Shown here piece by piece: positions 24,886 to 33,710 of a DNA stretch of 64,000 bases (position 1 is the first letter of the stretch; every line of letters begins with the position of its first letter). The stretch covers positions 1 to 64,000 of the forward strand of contig CACYLU010000008.1 of NCBI GenBank assembly GCA_902775375.1, written 5' to 3'. Below the pieces are notes generated by a model. It was not told the DNA's origin. It saw only the letters and a program-made list of their open reading frames with translations, and ran no database searches. A program made the translations under genes and the position numbers. This DNA comes from an uncultured Bacteroidales bacterium. Lineage in GTDB: Bacteria; Bacteroidota; Bacteroidia; Bacteroidales; Bacteroidaceae.

Positions 24886-26793
24886 TCAGTTATCAGTTAG
24901 TATTCTTGTATTAATAATCGTTATTACCTCTTGGTTAGTCTGTGCCACACGTCCCAAGTCTTTTGCCAGCCTTACCCTAAATGCCCAACTGCGGAAGTAC
25001 AGAATCAGCCCCACAGGAAATATCACACCGCACGCCAAGTTCAGCCATTTATTCTTGAAAGGTCTGAGATGAACATGAGGCGAAATCACAGGATAATTGT
25101 TCAATGCCTGCAGCAAGTAGTTATCCCGCGAATTGGCCATATCGGTTATCATCGTCTCCATCAAATCGTTGATGAAGTCCATCTCATTATCCTGTTGTCC
25201 TCCCTTCCAAAACTTTATATAGTTAGCTGGTCGTTTTAAGTCGTGTCTTTCGGCATATGCAAGACATCGTTCACTCAAGTTCTGAAGAGCTTCTGGCAAG
25301 GTTTGATAGTCTGGATCCAGAATAATCACCTCTTTTCGAGTAATGTTTCGCTCATTGCGCATGCCAAACAATCGTTTAAAGAACTCTATATAAGTTTCAA
25401 TATTTAAAGCCACTGAATCATTGTTCGACTTATAAGTGAGATAAGCACCCACAGGTGCCAATATAACAGTACTCAGCCACATACCTTCCCAAGCCAGCCA
25501 ATTGCCATCGCGAGCCAACTTATAGCCAGTGTTGTTTATTATATAATAGAAGATGAATATCAGCACCGAAATCACCACAGGCATTCCCAATCCACCCTTA
25601 CGGATTATGCCTCCCAACGGAGCGCCAATAAAGAAGAATACCAAACATGCTAGCGATAAGGTGATTTTTTCATGCCATGCAGTCATATGTCGCCGCATAC
25701 TATAACCCGTCTGGCTAATGTTTAATGTTTTCATATTCCAGTCTGACAGCACGCTGTTAGCACTTGTCAACATGCTGTTCAACTGACGCTGTCTTTCAGT
25801 GGGTGACATTGCGTTCAAGATGCTATCAACACTAAAGTTCATGACATCAGCCTCACGAACCTTTGCTGAATCTTTTGCGTGTATTTCTTGATGTATGCGG
25901 AAAGTTGTCTTCATGTTGTTCTTGTAGTTGACAGCCCCCAAGCTATCCACAAGTACTGCCATCGAGTCAATGCCGGCCTGAAGCATAGCCATATTTTTGC
26001 TGTTCGACTGATTAGTCATGAATCCCTCATCAACCATATTGAAGTTGGCATTAAAGTCTATTAGTGCATACTTCACACTGAATGACTCACGCCTATATGG
26101 GACATTCTGTTGCTTCATGTTCTGGGATTGCAGATTTTCAAACTGCTCACCACTATAAAGCCGGAGATACAAATGCTGCTTATCTTGTGTCATCTCCAGT
26201 TTGCCAGAATCAGCACGTATAATCTGTGCATTGTCAAAACCATTGGCAAAGTTATATATCATCACGTTATACAACATACCAGTATTACGGTCCTTACGTT
26301 CCACATATAGATTATAGCCATCTATTTGGTCATAAAATGTCTTTTCTGGGATATCTAATTCTGGCGACTTCTGCCTCATGGATATCAGCAGAGTCCACAG
26401 CTTTGTTTGCGCCTTGGGGCCAATAACATTTTGAAAATAGAATGACAATCCGCATACTAACACCAGCATAACGATCAGAGGCCTCATAATTTGTAACAGC
26501 GATATGCCAGCGGCTTTCATAGCTATCAACTCGAAACGTTCACCAAAGTTACCGAATGTAATCAGTGATGCCAACAGGACAGCCAACGGCAACGAAGCTG
26601 GTACCAGCGTCAGCGAGGCATAAAAGAAGAACTGTGCTAGCACATCTATTGTCAACCCTTTACCAACCAAATCGTCAACATACCTCCAAAGGAACTGCAT
26701 CTCAAAAATGAAGAGACAGATGAAGAAAGTGCCTGCAAAAAGCAGACTAAAACTCTTCAGAATAAATATGTCTAACTTCTTTATACTTGGCAT
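24886..26793 (-). CDS. LptF/LptG family permease with C-terminal extension
   Basis: 635 aa from the ATG of MPSIKKLD; an upstream in-frame start would overlap the -7 box. YjgP/YjgQ fold: N-terminal helices, a large periplasmic beta domain (about 110-330), then helices near 365-460. These subunits pull lipopolysaccharide from the inner membrane with the LptB ATPase. Beyond the usual end (about 360-400 aa in E. coli) there are about 170 further residues: a charged, helical cytoplasmic stretch and a last hydrophobic segment ([18 protein letters not shown]). Such long forms are common in Bacteroidota as far as I know. Confidence 0.9.
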   Translation of the reverse strand: MPSIKKLDIFILKSFSLLFAGTFFICLFIFEMQFLWRYVDDLVGKGLTIDVLAQFFFYASLTLVPASLPLAVLLASLITFGNFGERFELIAMKAAGISLLQIMRPLIVMLVLVCGLSFYFQNVIGPKAQTKLWTLLISMRQKSPELDIPEKTFYDQIDGYNLYVERKDRNTGMLYNVMIYNFANGFDNAQIIRADSGKLEMTQDKQHLYLRLYSGEQFENLQSQNMKQQNVPYRRESFSVKYALIDFNANFNMVDEGFMTNQSNSKNMAMLQAGIDSMAVLVDSLGAVNYKNNMKTTFRIHQEIHAKDSAKVREADVMNFSVDSILNAMSPTERQRQLNSMLTSANSVLSDWNMKTLNISQTGYSMRRHMTAWHEKITLSLACLVFFFIGAPLGGIIRKGGLGMPVVISVLIFIFYYIINNTGYKLARDGNWLAWEGMWLSTVILAPVGAYLTYKSNNDSVALNIETYIEFFKRLFGMRNERNITRKEVIILDPDYQTLPEALQNLSERCLAYAERHDLKRPANYIKFWKGGQQDNEMDFINDLMETMITDMANSRDNYLLQALNNYPVISPHVHLRPFKNKWLNLACGVIFPVGLILYFRSWAFRVRLAKDLGRVAQTNQEVITIINTRILTDN

Positions 26794-26822
26794 AATTGCT
26801 GTACAAATGCATTCTCCGTCCA

Positions 26823-26830
26823 CAAAGGTA
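26823..26830 (-). promoter_or_regulatory. -7 element of the lptF/G-ribBA unit
   Basis: TACCTTTG on the minus strand, 30 bp before the chosen start codon. The matching TTG box is not clear. Confidence 0.5.
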
Positions 26831-26882
26831 GTACAAAAAACGCTAGCAGATGAATTTTTTATTCAAAAAATAACGAGAAAGT

Positions 26883-26913
26883 TTTGTCGCTTTAAAGAAA
26901 AGCTATATCTTTG
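26883..26913 (+). promoter_or_regulatory. tRNA-Met promoter
   Basis: TTTG, 19 bp, TATCTTTG, 31 bp before the first base of the mature tRNA. A near-perfect Bacteroidota promoter. Confidence 0.8.
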
Positions 26914-26944
26914 CACCCGCAATCAGACCTCATGTCTGGCTGAT

Positions 26945-27021
26945 GGCGGGATAGCTCAGCTGGTTAGAGTGCATGATTCATAATCATGAGGTCGCCGGTT
27001 CAATCCCGGCTCCCGCTACCA
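26945..27021 (+). tRNA. tRNA-Met (CAT anticodon)
   Basis: The cloverleaf folds fully: acceptor GGCGGGA with TCCCGCT (first pair G-T), anticodon stem CATGA/TCATG with loop TTCATAA, T-arm GCCGG TTCAATC CCGGC, and an encoded CCA end. The anticodon stem lacks the GGG/CCC run of initiator tRNA, so this is elongator Met; a lysidine-modified tRNA-Ile cannot be excluded from sequence alone. Stand-alone gene with its own promoter and terminator. Confidence 0.9.
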
Positions 27022-27024
27022 GAT

Positions 27025-27060
27025 AAAGCACTTGTGATGTTCACAGGTGCTTTTTTTATT
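27025..27060 (+). terminator. Terminator of the tRNA-Met gene
   Basis: AAAGCACTTGTGA pairs with TCACAGGTGCTTT (one mismatch or G-T), followed by TTTTTTATT. A classic intrinsic terminator starting four bases after the tRNA. Confidence 0.88.
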
Positions 27061-27080
27061 TGTACTATCCTATAAGAGGC

Positions 27081-27110
27081 AAAAAAAGAGGATGCCTCTT
27101 AAGCATCCTC
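27081..27110 (-). terminator. Leftward intrinsic terminator inside the gap
   Basis: GAGGATGC and GCATCCTC pair perfectly around a 7-base loop; on the minus strand the stem is followed by seven Ts. It is 575 bp beyond the DUF1080 terminator, so it must serve a separate leftward transcript. Confidence 0.8.
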
Positions 27111-27193
27111 CCATCATTTTGACAGATAAAAGAGTTATGAATGAATTAATTTCAATATTCATATTGACGTATGAATAATACTCTCCATCAAAA
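27081..27193 (-). ncRNA. Candidate small RNA of about 110 nt
   Basis: The transcript is bounded by a promoter with exact 19-bp spacing and the terminator above. A second hairpin, ATTCATA/TATGAAT with a 6-base loop (27157-27176), lies in its first half. A nine-codon frame (MESIIHTSI) near the 5' end could be a leader peptide, but no gene follows on that strand before the terminator. I recognise no known RNA family (not 6S, tmRNA, RNase P or SRP RNA). The start is estimated as about 7 bp after the -7 box. Confidence 0.5.
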
Positions 27194-27199
27194 TCTGTG

Positions 27200-27230
27200 C
27201 AAATATAAATTAAGTCTTTTATGCTGCAAA
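27200..27230 (-). promoter_or_regulatory. Promoter of the candidate small RNA
   Basis: On the minus strand TTTG (27230-27227), 19 bp, TATATTTG (27207-27200). It matches the consensus as well as the tRNA promoter does. Confidence 0.65.
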
Positions 27231-27348
27231 TATTTACTTGTCTTTTTTCAGAAAAAAGTAAAAAAAGTTATTATCTAACCTTATCACAGGCATTCACTCC
27301 ATTCATAAACGCCTTAAAAGTATGATTATTTCTATTTCTCACTCCATA

Positions 27349-27655
27349 AAAGAACTATGCTATGAGTAGACGAAGTATCAACTATAAGTCACCCCAGTAT
27401 CTACTATGGGCTGTTCCAGTATCTGCTAAGGGTTGTTCCAATATCTGCTATGAGTTGTTCCAATATCTGCTATGGGGGTAAAGGAAATACTGCGATGGGT
27501 GATGGGAGGCTTCACGTCACCCCATAGGAAATACTACGACGATCCATAGGAAGTATTTCTTATAGCCCATAACAAATACTGCAGTAACCCATGGTCTGCA
27601 TTACGTTAACCTATGAGTTACGGGCCGTTAACCTATGAGTTATGTTGCCTTAATA
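27349..27655. repeat. 22-bp-phased head-to-head repeat element, copy C (longest)
   Basis: Forward CTATGGG-like cores begin at 27360, 27382, 27404, 27426, 27448 and 27470, each exactly 22 bp apart; four of them form near-identical tandem 22-mers at 27394-27481. After the centre (27470-27495), inverted CCATAG-like cores begin at 27500, 27522, 27544, 27567 and 27589, with one 23-bp step. The phase continues in two identical 17-mers CGTTAACCTATGAGTTA at 27604 and 27626. About 13 units in all. No spacers and no coding potential. Confidence 0.85.
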
Positions 27656-27685
27656 TATGGGTACCCTTATAGACAGAAAAGCAGC

Positions 27686-27713
27686 AAAAAAAGCTCCCTT
27701 TTGGGGAGCTTTT
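27686..27713 (-). terminator. Terminator of the DUF1080 gene
   Basis: AAAAGCTCCC and GGGAGCTTTT pair, with a T-run on the minus strand side, 22 bp beyond the DUF1080 stop codon. Confidence 0.85.
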
Positions 27714-27734
27714 CCTATAAAGGATTTACAATAA

Positions 27735-28478
27735 TTACGGCAATTCTTTTATCTTGATATTCTTATAAAACACCTCATGACCGTGGTCTTGCAGCAGGAT
27801 AGGCCCATCAATAAAATTGCCAAAGTTGGGCCAGTCCTTATACTTACTGTAGGCTACGAGAGCATTCCACATCTGGTTGTTGCGTTCATACTCCAAGAGT
27901 TTGGTGCCATTGAGCCAATGCTCAACGTGATTGCCTTGTACGATAACAACAGCCGTATTAAACTCGTCTTTGTAAAAAGGCTTATCTTCAGACACAGGGA
28001 TAAGATCATAAAGAGCACCGAGTTTGCGGTTGCCTTTGACTCCTAATTTAGCATCGGGATGCAACTCATCGTCCAGAATTTGAAACTCACAACCGATGGC
28101 AGAGCCAGCACCCTGATTTAGGTCTGTATTGACAAAATATTTAATACCACTATTGGCGCCTGGGGTAATCTTAAAATCCACCTTGAGGATGAAATTGCGA
28201 TAGTTGTGGGTAGTAACAATATCACCACCATTGGCTGACTCTTGCCCGTTACCTGGCAGTACACGCAGGATGCCATTGGCAACCTCCCAGCCTCCTTTAG
28301 GGAAGGTCTGGGCCTTGGCACTGCGCCAACCCGTTGTAGTCTGTCCATCAAACAGCAACTGCCATCCGTCACGTATCTCTTCTTTGGTAAGTTTATTGTC
28401 TCCTGCTTCGGCCTTAACTTGCGCATGCAGTGAAAGAGTGGTACCCAATAATAATACAAAAAGATATAGTTTTTTCAT
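27735..28478 (-). CDS. DUF1080 (3-keto-disaccharide hydrolase-like) secreted protein
   Basis: 247 aa with an N-terminal signal peptide ending near LHAQ, so periplasmic or secreted. The mature protein is a DUF1080 beta-sandwich: [48 protein letters not shown] and a C-terminal [19 protein letters not shown]. The family is related to laminarin-type lectin/glucanase folds and includes enzymes that cut 3-keto-glycosides. It is 11 bp after the Gfo/Idh/MocA oxidoreductase, which fits oxidation at C3 followed by cleavage. Confidence 0.88.
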   Translation of the reverse strand: MKKLYLFVLLLGTTLSLHAQVKAEAGDNKLTKEEIRDGWQLLFDGQTTTGWRSAKAQTFPKGGWEVANGILRVLPGNGQESANGGDIVTTHNYRNFILKVDFKITPGANSGIKYFVNTDLNQGAGSAIGCEFQILDDELHPDAKLGVKGNRKLGALYDLIPVSEDKPFYKDEFNTAVVIVQGNHVEHWLNGTKLLEYERNNQMWNALVAYSKYKDWPNFGNFIDGPILLQDHGHEVFYKNIKIKELP

Positions 28479-28489
28479 AAGTCTTCTTT

Positions 28490-29905
28490 TTAAAGATTAT
28501 AAAAATATTCCCAACCTTTACGTGGCAACGAGCCTGCTAGCATGGCATTGGCGAACTGGTTGTTGGTAAACTGTTTCAGACGCGTATCGAAATAGAGGTC
28601 AGCATTTAGGCGCTGTGCAATGACACCGAGGCAGAACACTTGACTCAGCACACCGTTGATTTCGAACGGTGAGCGGGTTTTCTCCTCACCACGGATGGCA
28701 CGCAGGAAATTAACGTAATGGTTTGAGGGACTCTCAGGCACCTGAGGCAAGAGACCTTCCATCTCCTTGGCACGTTTCTCAGGGATGATAGAGAGGGTGC
28801 TGCCATGGCTACCCCCCTTAAAGATAAGGTCTTTGGTATAGATTATTTTCCCAGGGTTGAGGTCGCTGTCGCGTATCTCTCCTTGACCTGAAGGCGGTAT
28901 GTTGGCAGCCAGTTCAGACTTGCCAAAGCCTTCTGGTAATGGTGGGAGATTGTCCAATCCATCGTACCATGTTACATCTACAGGCGGCATGTTGCCACGG
29001 GCAGCAAAGCGGAACAAAATGGTAGAAGAATAAGGATAGAAATAGTCGTTATGGCCCTTAGCGCGAACCATCTTAATCTGATAGGGCAATCCTAAGTCGA
29101 GAAACTCATGCACGGTATCAAGGATGTGCGCACCCCAGTCACCCAAGGCTCCCATTCCGAAATCATACCAGCAACGCCAGTTGCCCTGATGGAACTTCTC
29201 ACTATAATCGTGATAAGGCACAGCACAGAGCCAGGTGTCCCAATCCATAGTCTTGGGCATAGGATCAGCATTGGGAAAGCGGCTGATGTTGCTGTCCCAT
29301 TGGTGCCAACGACGCACATTATTCATATGTCCCACCACTGACGTTACATCTTTGATGATTCCGGCTTCCTGCCAAGCCTTGAATTGGAAATAGTTGGCCT
29401 CTGAGTGTCCTTGATTACCCACCTGTGTCACCAAGTGGGGATTCTTGCGTGCCATTTGCATCATCAGCTCCGCCTCAATGAAAGTACGGCTCATCGGCTT
29501 TTCCACATAAACATGCTTGCCCTCTGACAGAGCTAACATGGCAATGGGGAAGTGGGAATGGTCAGGGGTGGCAATACACACCGCCTCAAACTCATTGCCA
29601 GCCTTCTCAAACATCTCACGAAAATCTTTGAAGCGTTTAGCAGTAGGGTACATGTTCATTACCTTCTCGGTCTGCTTGTTACCCATATCCACATCACAGA
29701 GTGCCACAACTTCTACCATGCCGGTCTTGGCAAACTCATCGATGTCTTGCTCACCACGGTTACCTATACCTACATAAGCAATCTTTACTTTGTCGAATTT
29801 CGGTTGTTGAATACTCTTGTTCTTTGCCAGAATATTTATGCCATTGAAAGCCAACCCTGCAGAAAACAGGGATGCAGTTTTAAGGAAATCACGTCTTGAA
29901 GCCAT
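28490..29905 (-). CDS. Gfo/Idh/MocA family oxidoreductase with twin-Arg-like leader
   Basis: 471 aa. The leader [18 protein letters not shown] has the RRxFLK twin-arginine pattern. Next comes a Rossmann NAD(P) site, [12 protein letters not shown], then the family motif EKPMSR (Lys-Pro) and [13 protein letters not shown] with the catalytic His region. These enzymes oxidise or reduce sugar rings; with the adjacent DUF1080 gene a 3-keto-sugar route is likely. Whether the cofactor is bound before export through Tat depends on a Tat system elsewhere in the genome. A candidate promoter (TTTG, 18 bp, TATATTCG) lies at 29968-29939. Confidence 0.88.
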   Translation of the reverse strand: MASRRDFLKTASLFSAGLAFNGINILAKNKSIQQPKFDKVKIAYVGIGNRGEQDIDEFAKTGMVEVVALCDVDMGNKQTEKVMNMYPTAKRFKDFREMFEKAGNEFEAVCIATPDHSHFPIAMLALSEGKHVYVEKPMSRTFIEAELMMQMARKNPHLVTQVGNQGHSEANYFQFKAWQEAGIIKDVTSVVGHMNNVRRWHQWDSNISRFPNADPMPKTMDWDTWLCAVPYHDYSEKFHQGNWRCWYDFGMGALGDWGAHILDTVHEFLDLGLPYQIKMVRAKGHNDYFYPYSSTILFRFAARGNMPPVDVTWYDGLDNLPPLPEGFGKSELAANIPPSGQGEIRDSDLNPGKIIYTKDLIFKGGSHGSTLSIIPEKRAKEMEGLLPQVPESPSNHYVNFLRAIRGEEKTRSPFEINGVLSQVFCLGVIAQRLNADLYFDTRLKQFTNNQFANAMLAGSLPRKGWEYFYNL

Positions 29906-29970
29906 AATTGTAATAGATTATAAAGGTTAATTTCTTTGCGAATATACGCATTATTCTGAATAAACAAAAG

Positions 29971-30005
29971 AAAAAATTAGAATAGTTGATAATAGGCTAC
30001 TATTC
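29971..30005 (-). terminator. Terminator of the O-acetylation operon
   Basis: GAATAGT and ACTATTC form a 7-bp stem that includes part of the MBOAT stop codon; on the minus strand it is followed by TAATTTTTT. Modest strength. Confidence 0.55.
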
Positions 30006-31479
30006 AGAACTGGAAATAGATGAAAGGTTGGATTTCTGCACTTTTCATCTGTATGACAAGATAGATTACTGCTACCATAAGCAGAGCCTTGCCTACCAAT
30101 GGCAGCCAAGTTACGAAACGCACACAACCTTGCTCCCAACTATCTGGAACAAGGTGCAGCACATAACCAAGCGACATCAGTATAAAAACGGTTTTGTAGC
30201 CTGCAAACAATTGCGGCAGGACCTGAGGTGAGAAATGATGTACTATCTGGTTGAGCATATCAATACTAGAAACAAAGTCGTGATGACGGAAGAATATCCA
30301 GCAGAAGCAAACAAAATGGAAGGTGACAACCGTGGCCATGAAACGACGTATGCCTTGGCTCTGGTAAGTACTTGTATGCCCTATCAAAGTGCGGTATGCT
30401 TTATGGAATGCCAATGCTACACCATGCAGCAGTCCCCAAAAAATAAAGATCCAAGCAGCGCCATGCCACAAACCACCTAGAAACATGGTAATGATGAGAT
30501 TGAGGTACTGGCGCACCTTGCCTTTGCGGTTTCCTCCTAAGGAGATGTAAAGATAGTCGCGCAACCAAGAAGACAACGAGATGTGCCAGCGATGCCAGAA
30601 GTCGGTAACAGAAACCGACTTGTAAGGAGAGTTAAAGTTTATATTGAAATGAAAGCCCAACAATAAGGCAATACCTATCGCCATATCACTATAGCCTGAG
30701 AAGTCGCAGTATATCTGCAAAGTATAGCCATAAACAGCCATGAGATTCTCCACACCAGAATATAGCAAAGGGCTGTCAAACACGCGATCAACGAAGTTGA
30801 TGCTTATATAATCGGAGATAATTGTTTTCTTAAATAGTCCTGCCATAATGAGAAACAATGCTCGTCCCAACATCTCATCACTCACAAATAAAGGCTTGCG
30901 TATCTGTGGGATAAAATCTTTAGCCCTAACAATAGGGCCAGCTACTAACTGGGGGAAAAATGAGACATAAAAAGCATAATCGAGCAGGTTGCCCAACGGT
31001 TTTATCTCCCGTCGATAAACGTCTATAGTATAGCTTAGCGACTGGAAAGTAAAGAACGAAATACCTACGGGCAAGAATATGTCAAGAGGTTCAAAATGTC
31101 CACCTGAAAATGAGGCTATCACTTGCCCAAAGAAATTAGTGTATTTGAAATAACATAACAGCCCCAAATCAATAACAAGACTTAGTGCCACGAGACACTT
31201 TCGTCCCCTCCCACTCTTAGTCCTGTCCATGAACAGGGCAATAAGGAAATCACTAACTGTAACAATGGCTAAGAGGAAAAAGTATATGCCACTACTCTTG
31301 TAATAAAAATAGTACGAGAAGAGTAGTACGAACAATAGGCGTGCCGTATCTTTATGGCGTAGTAAAGCATAGACAAGGTAGAAGCCTGTAAAGAGCCACA
31401 AGAACAAGCCACTGCTAAAGAGTAAAGGTTCTGCAGTGTGATAGATAAGTATATCTTTAACGGAATCCCACATAGTCAT
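30004..31479 (-). CDS. MBOAT family O-acyltransferase (AlgI/PatA-like)
   Basis: 491 aa with about ten or more membrane helices. The MBOAT signature is clear: PQLVAGPIVR, YCDFSGYSDMAIG, FWHRWHISLSSWLRDYLYI, and the catalytic His in GGLWHGAAW. It moves an acetyl group across the inner membrane to a periplasmic acceptor, as AlgI does for alginate or PatA for peptidoglycan. Two ATGs (first and third codon) are possible starts; both overlap the upstream SGNH gene. Last of four overlapping genes. Confidence 0.93.
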   Translation of the reverse strand: MTMWDSVKDILIYHTAEPLLFSSGLFLWLFTGFYLVYALLRHKDTARLLFVLLFSYYFYYKSSGIYFFLLAIVTVSDFLIALFMDRTKSGRGRKCLVALSLVIDLGLLCYFKYTNFFGQVIASFSGGHFEPLDIFLPVGISFFTFQSLSYTIDVYRREIKPLGNLLDYAFYVSFFPQLVAGPIVRAKDFIPQIRKPLFVSDEMLGRALFLIMAGLFKKTIISDYISINFVDRVFDSPLLYSGVENLMAVYGYTLQIYCDFSGYSDMAIGIALLLGFHFNINFNSPYKSVSVTDFWHRWHISLSSWLRDYLYISLGGNRKGKVRQYLNLIITMFLGGLWHGAAWIFIFWGLLHGVALAFHKAYRTLIGHTSTYQSQGIRRFMATVVTFHFVCFCWIFFRHHDFVSSIDMLNQIVHHFSPQVLPQLFAGYKTVFILMSLGYVLHLVPDSWEQGCVRFVTWLPLVGKALLMVAVIYLVIQMKSAEIQPFIYFQF

Positions 31480-32347
31480 TATAAGCTTTTACAATGGCAT
31501 GATAAAGCAACTGCCCTTGGAAGACATAACCTTCAACAGTATAATGTACATGGTCAGGGCGCATCATCTTTGCACTTTGCCAGTTCAGGCAAGCCCTACG
31601 ACCTCCGCCCATGATAGTAAACAAATCCCAAACAGCAATACCATTGTCGTGTGCAAAACGATGAATGGTCTGCACGGCAATCGCTGTACGAGGATTGAGC
31701 GAATAAGCTCTACGGCGTCCTTGATAGGAGCCTGGAGGTGTAGTCATGAGGATAGGTACACCAGGCAGAGCAGTCCGCAGCATTCGTACAAATGTTTCCA
31801 TCTGTTGGTAATGACGCAATGCATTATAGCCACGGTTATGGCTCTCGTTGGTTCCGAATGACAAAATGAGCAAATCAGGGTCTTCTGCCTGTATATCACG
31901 TATCCGCTCAGGTGTAGAAAAAGTTTCGCATGTAGCTCCATTGATACCCATGTCGGAATAAGTTAGACGCCCAATAGCCAATTGCAACGAGTCACCTGTT
32001 GTGCGAGGTAAGATATGTCCACGAATATGGCTGTCGCCCACATGTAACACACGCAGTATATCGTTCGAACTCTTGCGCCTTATCTGTTTGACTTTCTCCC
32101 AAAAAGGGGCGAGAACTCCTAAAGTATCAATTATTTGATTCTCCCTAGTCTGCTGGAATGAGCGAGGTATTGTAGGCACAAGTGGAAGAGGCAAGGTATC
32201 TTGTATTTCACTAATGAGAGCCAACGAGTCAACGGTTTCAATACTTCGGTCAATAGAAGCGACTACAGGAAGGGCATCTTGTGCAGTGGTTGACAAGGAG
32301 CTACAAAGCAACACGAACAACGCAGCGAATTTAGTCAGCGTTTTCAT
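31457..32347 (-). CDS. Secreted SGNH/GDSL hydrolase
   Basis: 296 aa from the ATG of MKTLTKFA, with a signal peptide cut near TAQ-DA. SGNH blocks: VGDSH (Ser106), FGTNES (Asn), and the catalytic DHVH (Asp265, His268). These act as esterases or as the periplasmic partner that transfers acetyl groups in MBOAT systems (AlgJ, AlgX, PatB types). The start overlaps the upstream SGNH gene by 17 bases, and its end overlaps the MBOAT gene. Which of the two SGNH proteins transfers and which removes acetyl groups cannot be told. Confidence 0.9.
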   Translation of the reverse strand: MKTLTKFAALFVLLCSSLSTTAQDALPVVASIDRSIETVDSLALISEIQDTLPLPLVPTIPRSFQQTRENQIIDTLGVLAPFWEKVKQIRRKSSNDILRVLHVGDSHIRGHILPRTTGDSLQLAIGRLTYSDMGINGATCETFSTPERIRDIQAEDPDLLILSFGTNESHNRGYNALRHYQQMETFVRMLRTALPGVPILMTTPPGSYQGRRRAYSLNPRTAIAVQTIHRFAHDNGIAVWDLFTIMGGGRRACLNWQSAKMMRPDHVHYTVEGYVFQGQLLYHAIVKAYNDYVGFR

Positions 32348-33710
32348 AAGCACGCCTCCTGTCGTATTGTTCTTTGCCATACACCAATGCGTCGAACAAC
32401 AAGCCTGCTAAGTATTTGCCACCTCGGCCATTGATGTGAGTATAATCATAGTTAGCCATAGAAGGCCTTGCATCCACTAATTTCTTCATGCTTTCGTTAC
32501 CCCCCATCGCCTCAAACATATTCCAAAAAGCCACACGTTCATCGGCTGCTAGTTGTTGTTGATAACGCACCAGATTACGAATACCAGGCATAGTACGTAT
32601 CTCGCCTTCATCGGTCTTGTAGTCACGGTCGGCAACACTCACAACAAGAATACCTGCTTCTGGGTAATACTCCTTGAGATGTTCAATGGTTGTCTGCATA
32701 CCACGTATGTAATTATCGTAGTTACTACCTCTTTGAGTTGCAACATTCAAACCATATTGCAGGATAACTAGATCATATGGCCGAAGCTGATAGAAACGTC
32801 GCAACATCTTTGCTGGAATAGAACGCACATTCAAGCCAGAGGCACCTCGCATAGAGAAATTGTCAAGCGCAATTCCTGATGCATCATCCATTGCTACCCC
32901 ATAGAACAAAGCAGATGAGTCTGCATCTTGTACTGAAAATGTTACACTGCCAATCTTACCATCTACCTCGAATGTTTGTAAGTTATCTCCAGAGAACTGT
33001 TTGCTGAGCACCCCCCTACCATTGACGGCAGCAGAAATGGTAGCAGATTCATTGGGGATAAAGAAAAAAGAAGCCCTGGAAAAGGTGTCCAAACGGGAGT
33101 AATATTTGTTCTGGCCTCGAAAGCGAACACTAGCATTGGATTCGGCCTTGAAATAATGGTTGGAGACATCTTGCAATGCCCTATTGAAATAGATGCTATC
33201 CATAATGGAATGACGTTGCCAACCAGAAGCAGTCTGGAAAACCGATTGTCTGAAGCCTGACGAGATTGTAGTAATGGGCGTATAGCCTATTCCATGGCCT
33301 CCATATTTGTCTTGCAACATACTTCGTAAATCTGATGTAAGGATATCACCTTCAACAAAAGAATCGCCATAATAAGCAATTCTTACCAAGCGTGAGCCCG
33401 TAGCGAGTTCATCGAGAGCCCGATAAAAAGCCTGCATCCCCCGTTGTGAATCATCACTATAATCTTCTATACATGTATAGCCAGTGCGACATGTATCTAC
33501 GAAAACAGGTTTAGGAGGTGGAGGGAGCAAAAGAGCTGAATCAGCTTCAAGGTCATCTGATGAAGATCCCTTTGAATATAAATCGGAAAACAGATTTACT
33601 GTACGTAAGGGATGACCGAAAAGGAAAAGCTGTGGGAACATGCCCAACAGTAGCAAGCCTCCCATCACTAACAGCAGCAGAATGCTAATATGATGAATGC
33701 GATTTTTCAA
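32331..33710 (-). CDS. Membrane-anchored SGNH hydrolase-fold protein
   Basis: 459 aa. One N-terminal membrane helix (about 8-31) is followed by a proline-rich linker (PPPPKP) and a periplasmic SGNH domain. YYGDSFVEGD carries Ser117; the closing Asp-His pair is DYTH (Asp422, His425); a beta-rich insert (about 200-290) separates blocks, as in AlgX/AlgJ-type or carbohydrate-binding SGNH proteins. It overlaps both neighbours. The anchor suggests it works at the inner membrane beside MBOAT. Confidence 0.88.
   Translation of the reverse strand: MKNRIHHISILLLLVMGGLLLLGMFPQLFLFGHPLRTVNLFSDLYSKGSSSDDLEADSALLLPPPPKPVFVDTCRTGYTCIEDYSDDSQRGMQAFYRALDELATGSRLVRIAYYGDSFVEGDILTSDLRSMLQDKYGGHGIGYTPITTISSGFRQSVFQTASGWQRHSIMDSIYFNRALQDVSNHYFKAESNASVRFRGQNKYYSRLDTFSRASFFFIPNESATISAAVNGRGVLSKQFSGDNLQTFEVDGKIGSVTFSVQDADSSALFYGVAMDDASGIALDNFSMRGASGLNVRSIPAKMLRRFYQLRPYDLVILQYGLNVATQRGSNYDNYIRGMQTTIEHLKEYYPEAGILVVSVADRDYKTDEGEIRTMPGIRNLVRYQQQLAADERVAFWNMFEAMGGNESMKKLVDARPSMANYDYTHINGRGGKYLAGLLFDALVYGKEQYDRRRAYENAD

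Larger units (their letters stand above)
27022..27734. other. 713-bp gap: terminators, candidate small RNA, repeat array
   Basis: No protein gene. From left: tRNA terminator, candidate leftward small RNA (27081-27193) with its own promoter and terminator, an AT-rich stretch (27241-27345) in which I see nothing, the longest 22-bp-phased array (27349-27655), and the terminator of the DUF1080 gene. Confidence 0.75.

Noticed and set aside
27394..27481. Four tandem 22-bp units as a CRISPR array
   Set aside because: The units are contiguous with no unique spacers, half of the larger element is inverted, and no cas gene is near.
26945..27721. tRNA-Met followed by an integrated island
   Set aside because: No duplicate of the tRNA 3' end and no integrase is seen; the gap holds only terminators, a candidate RNA and repeats.
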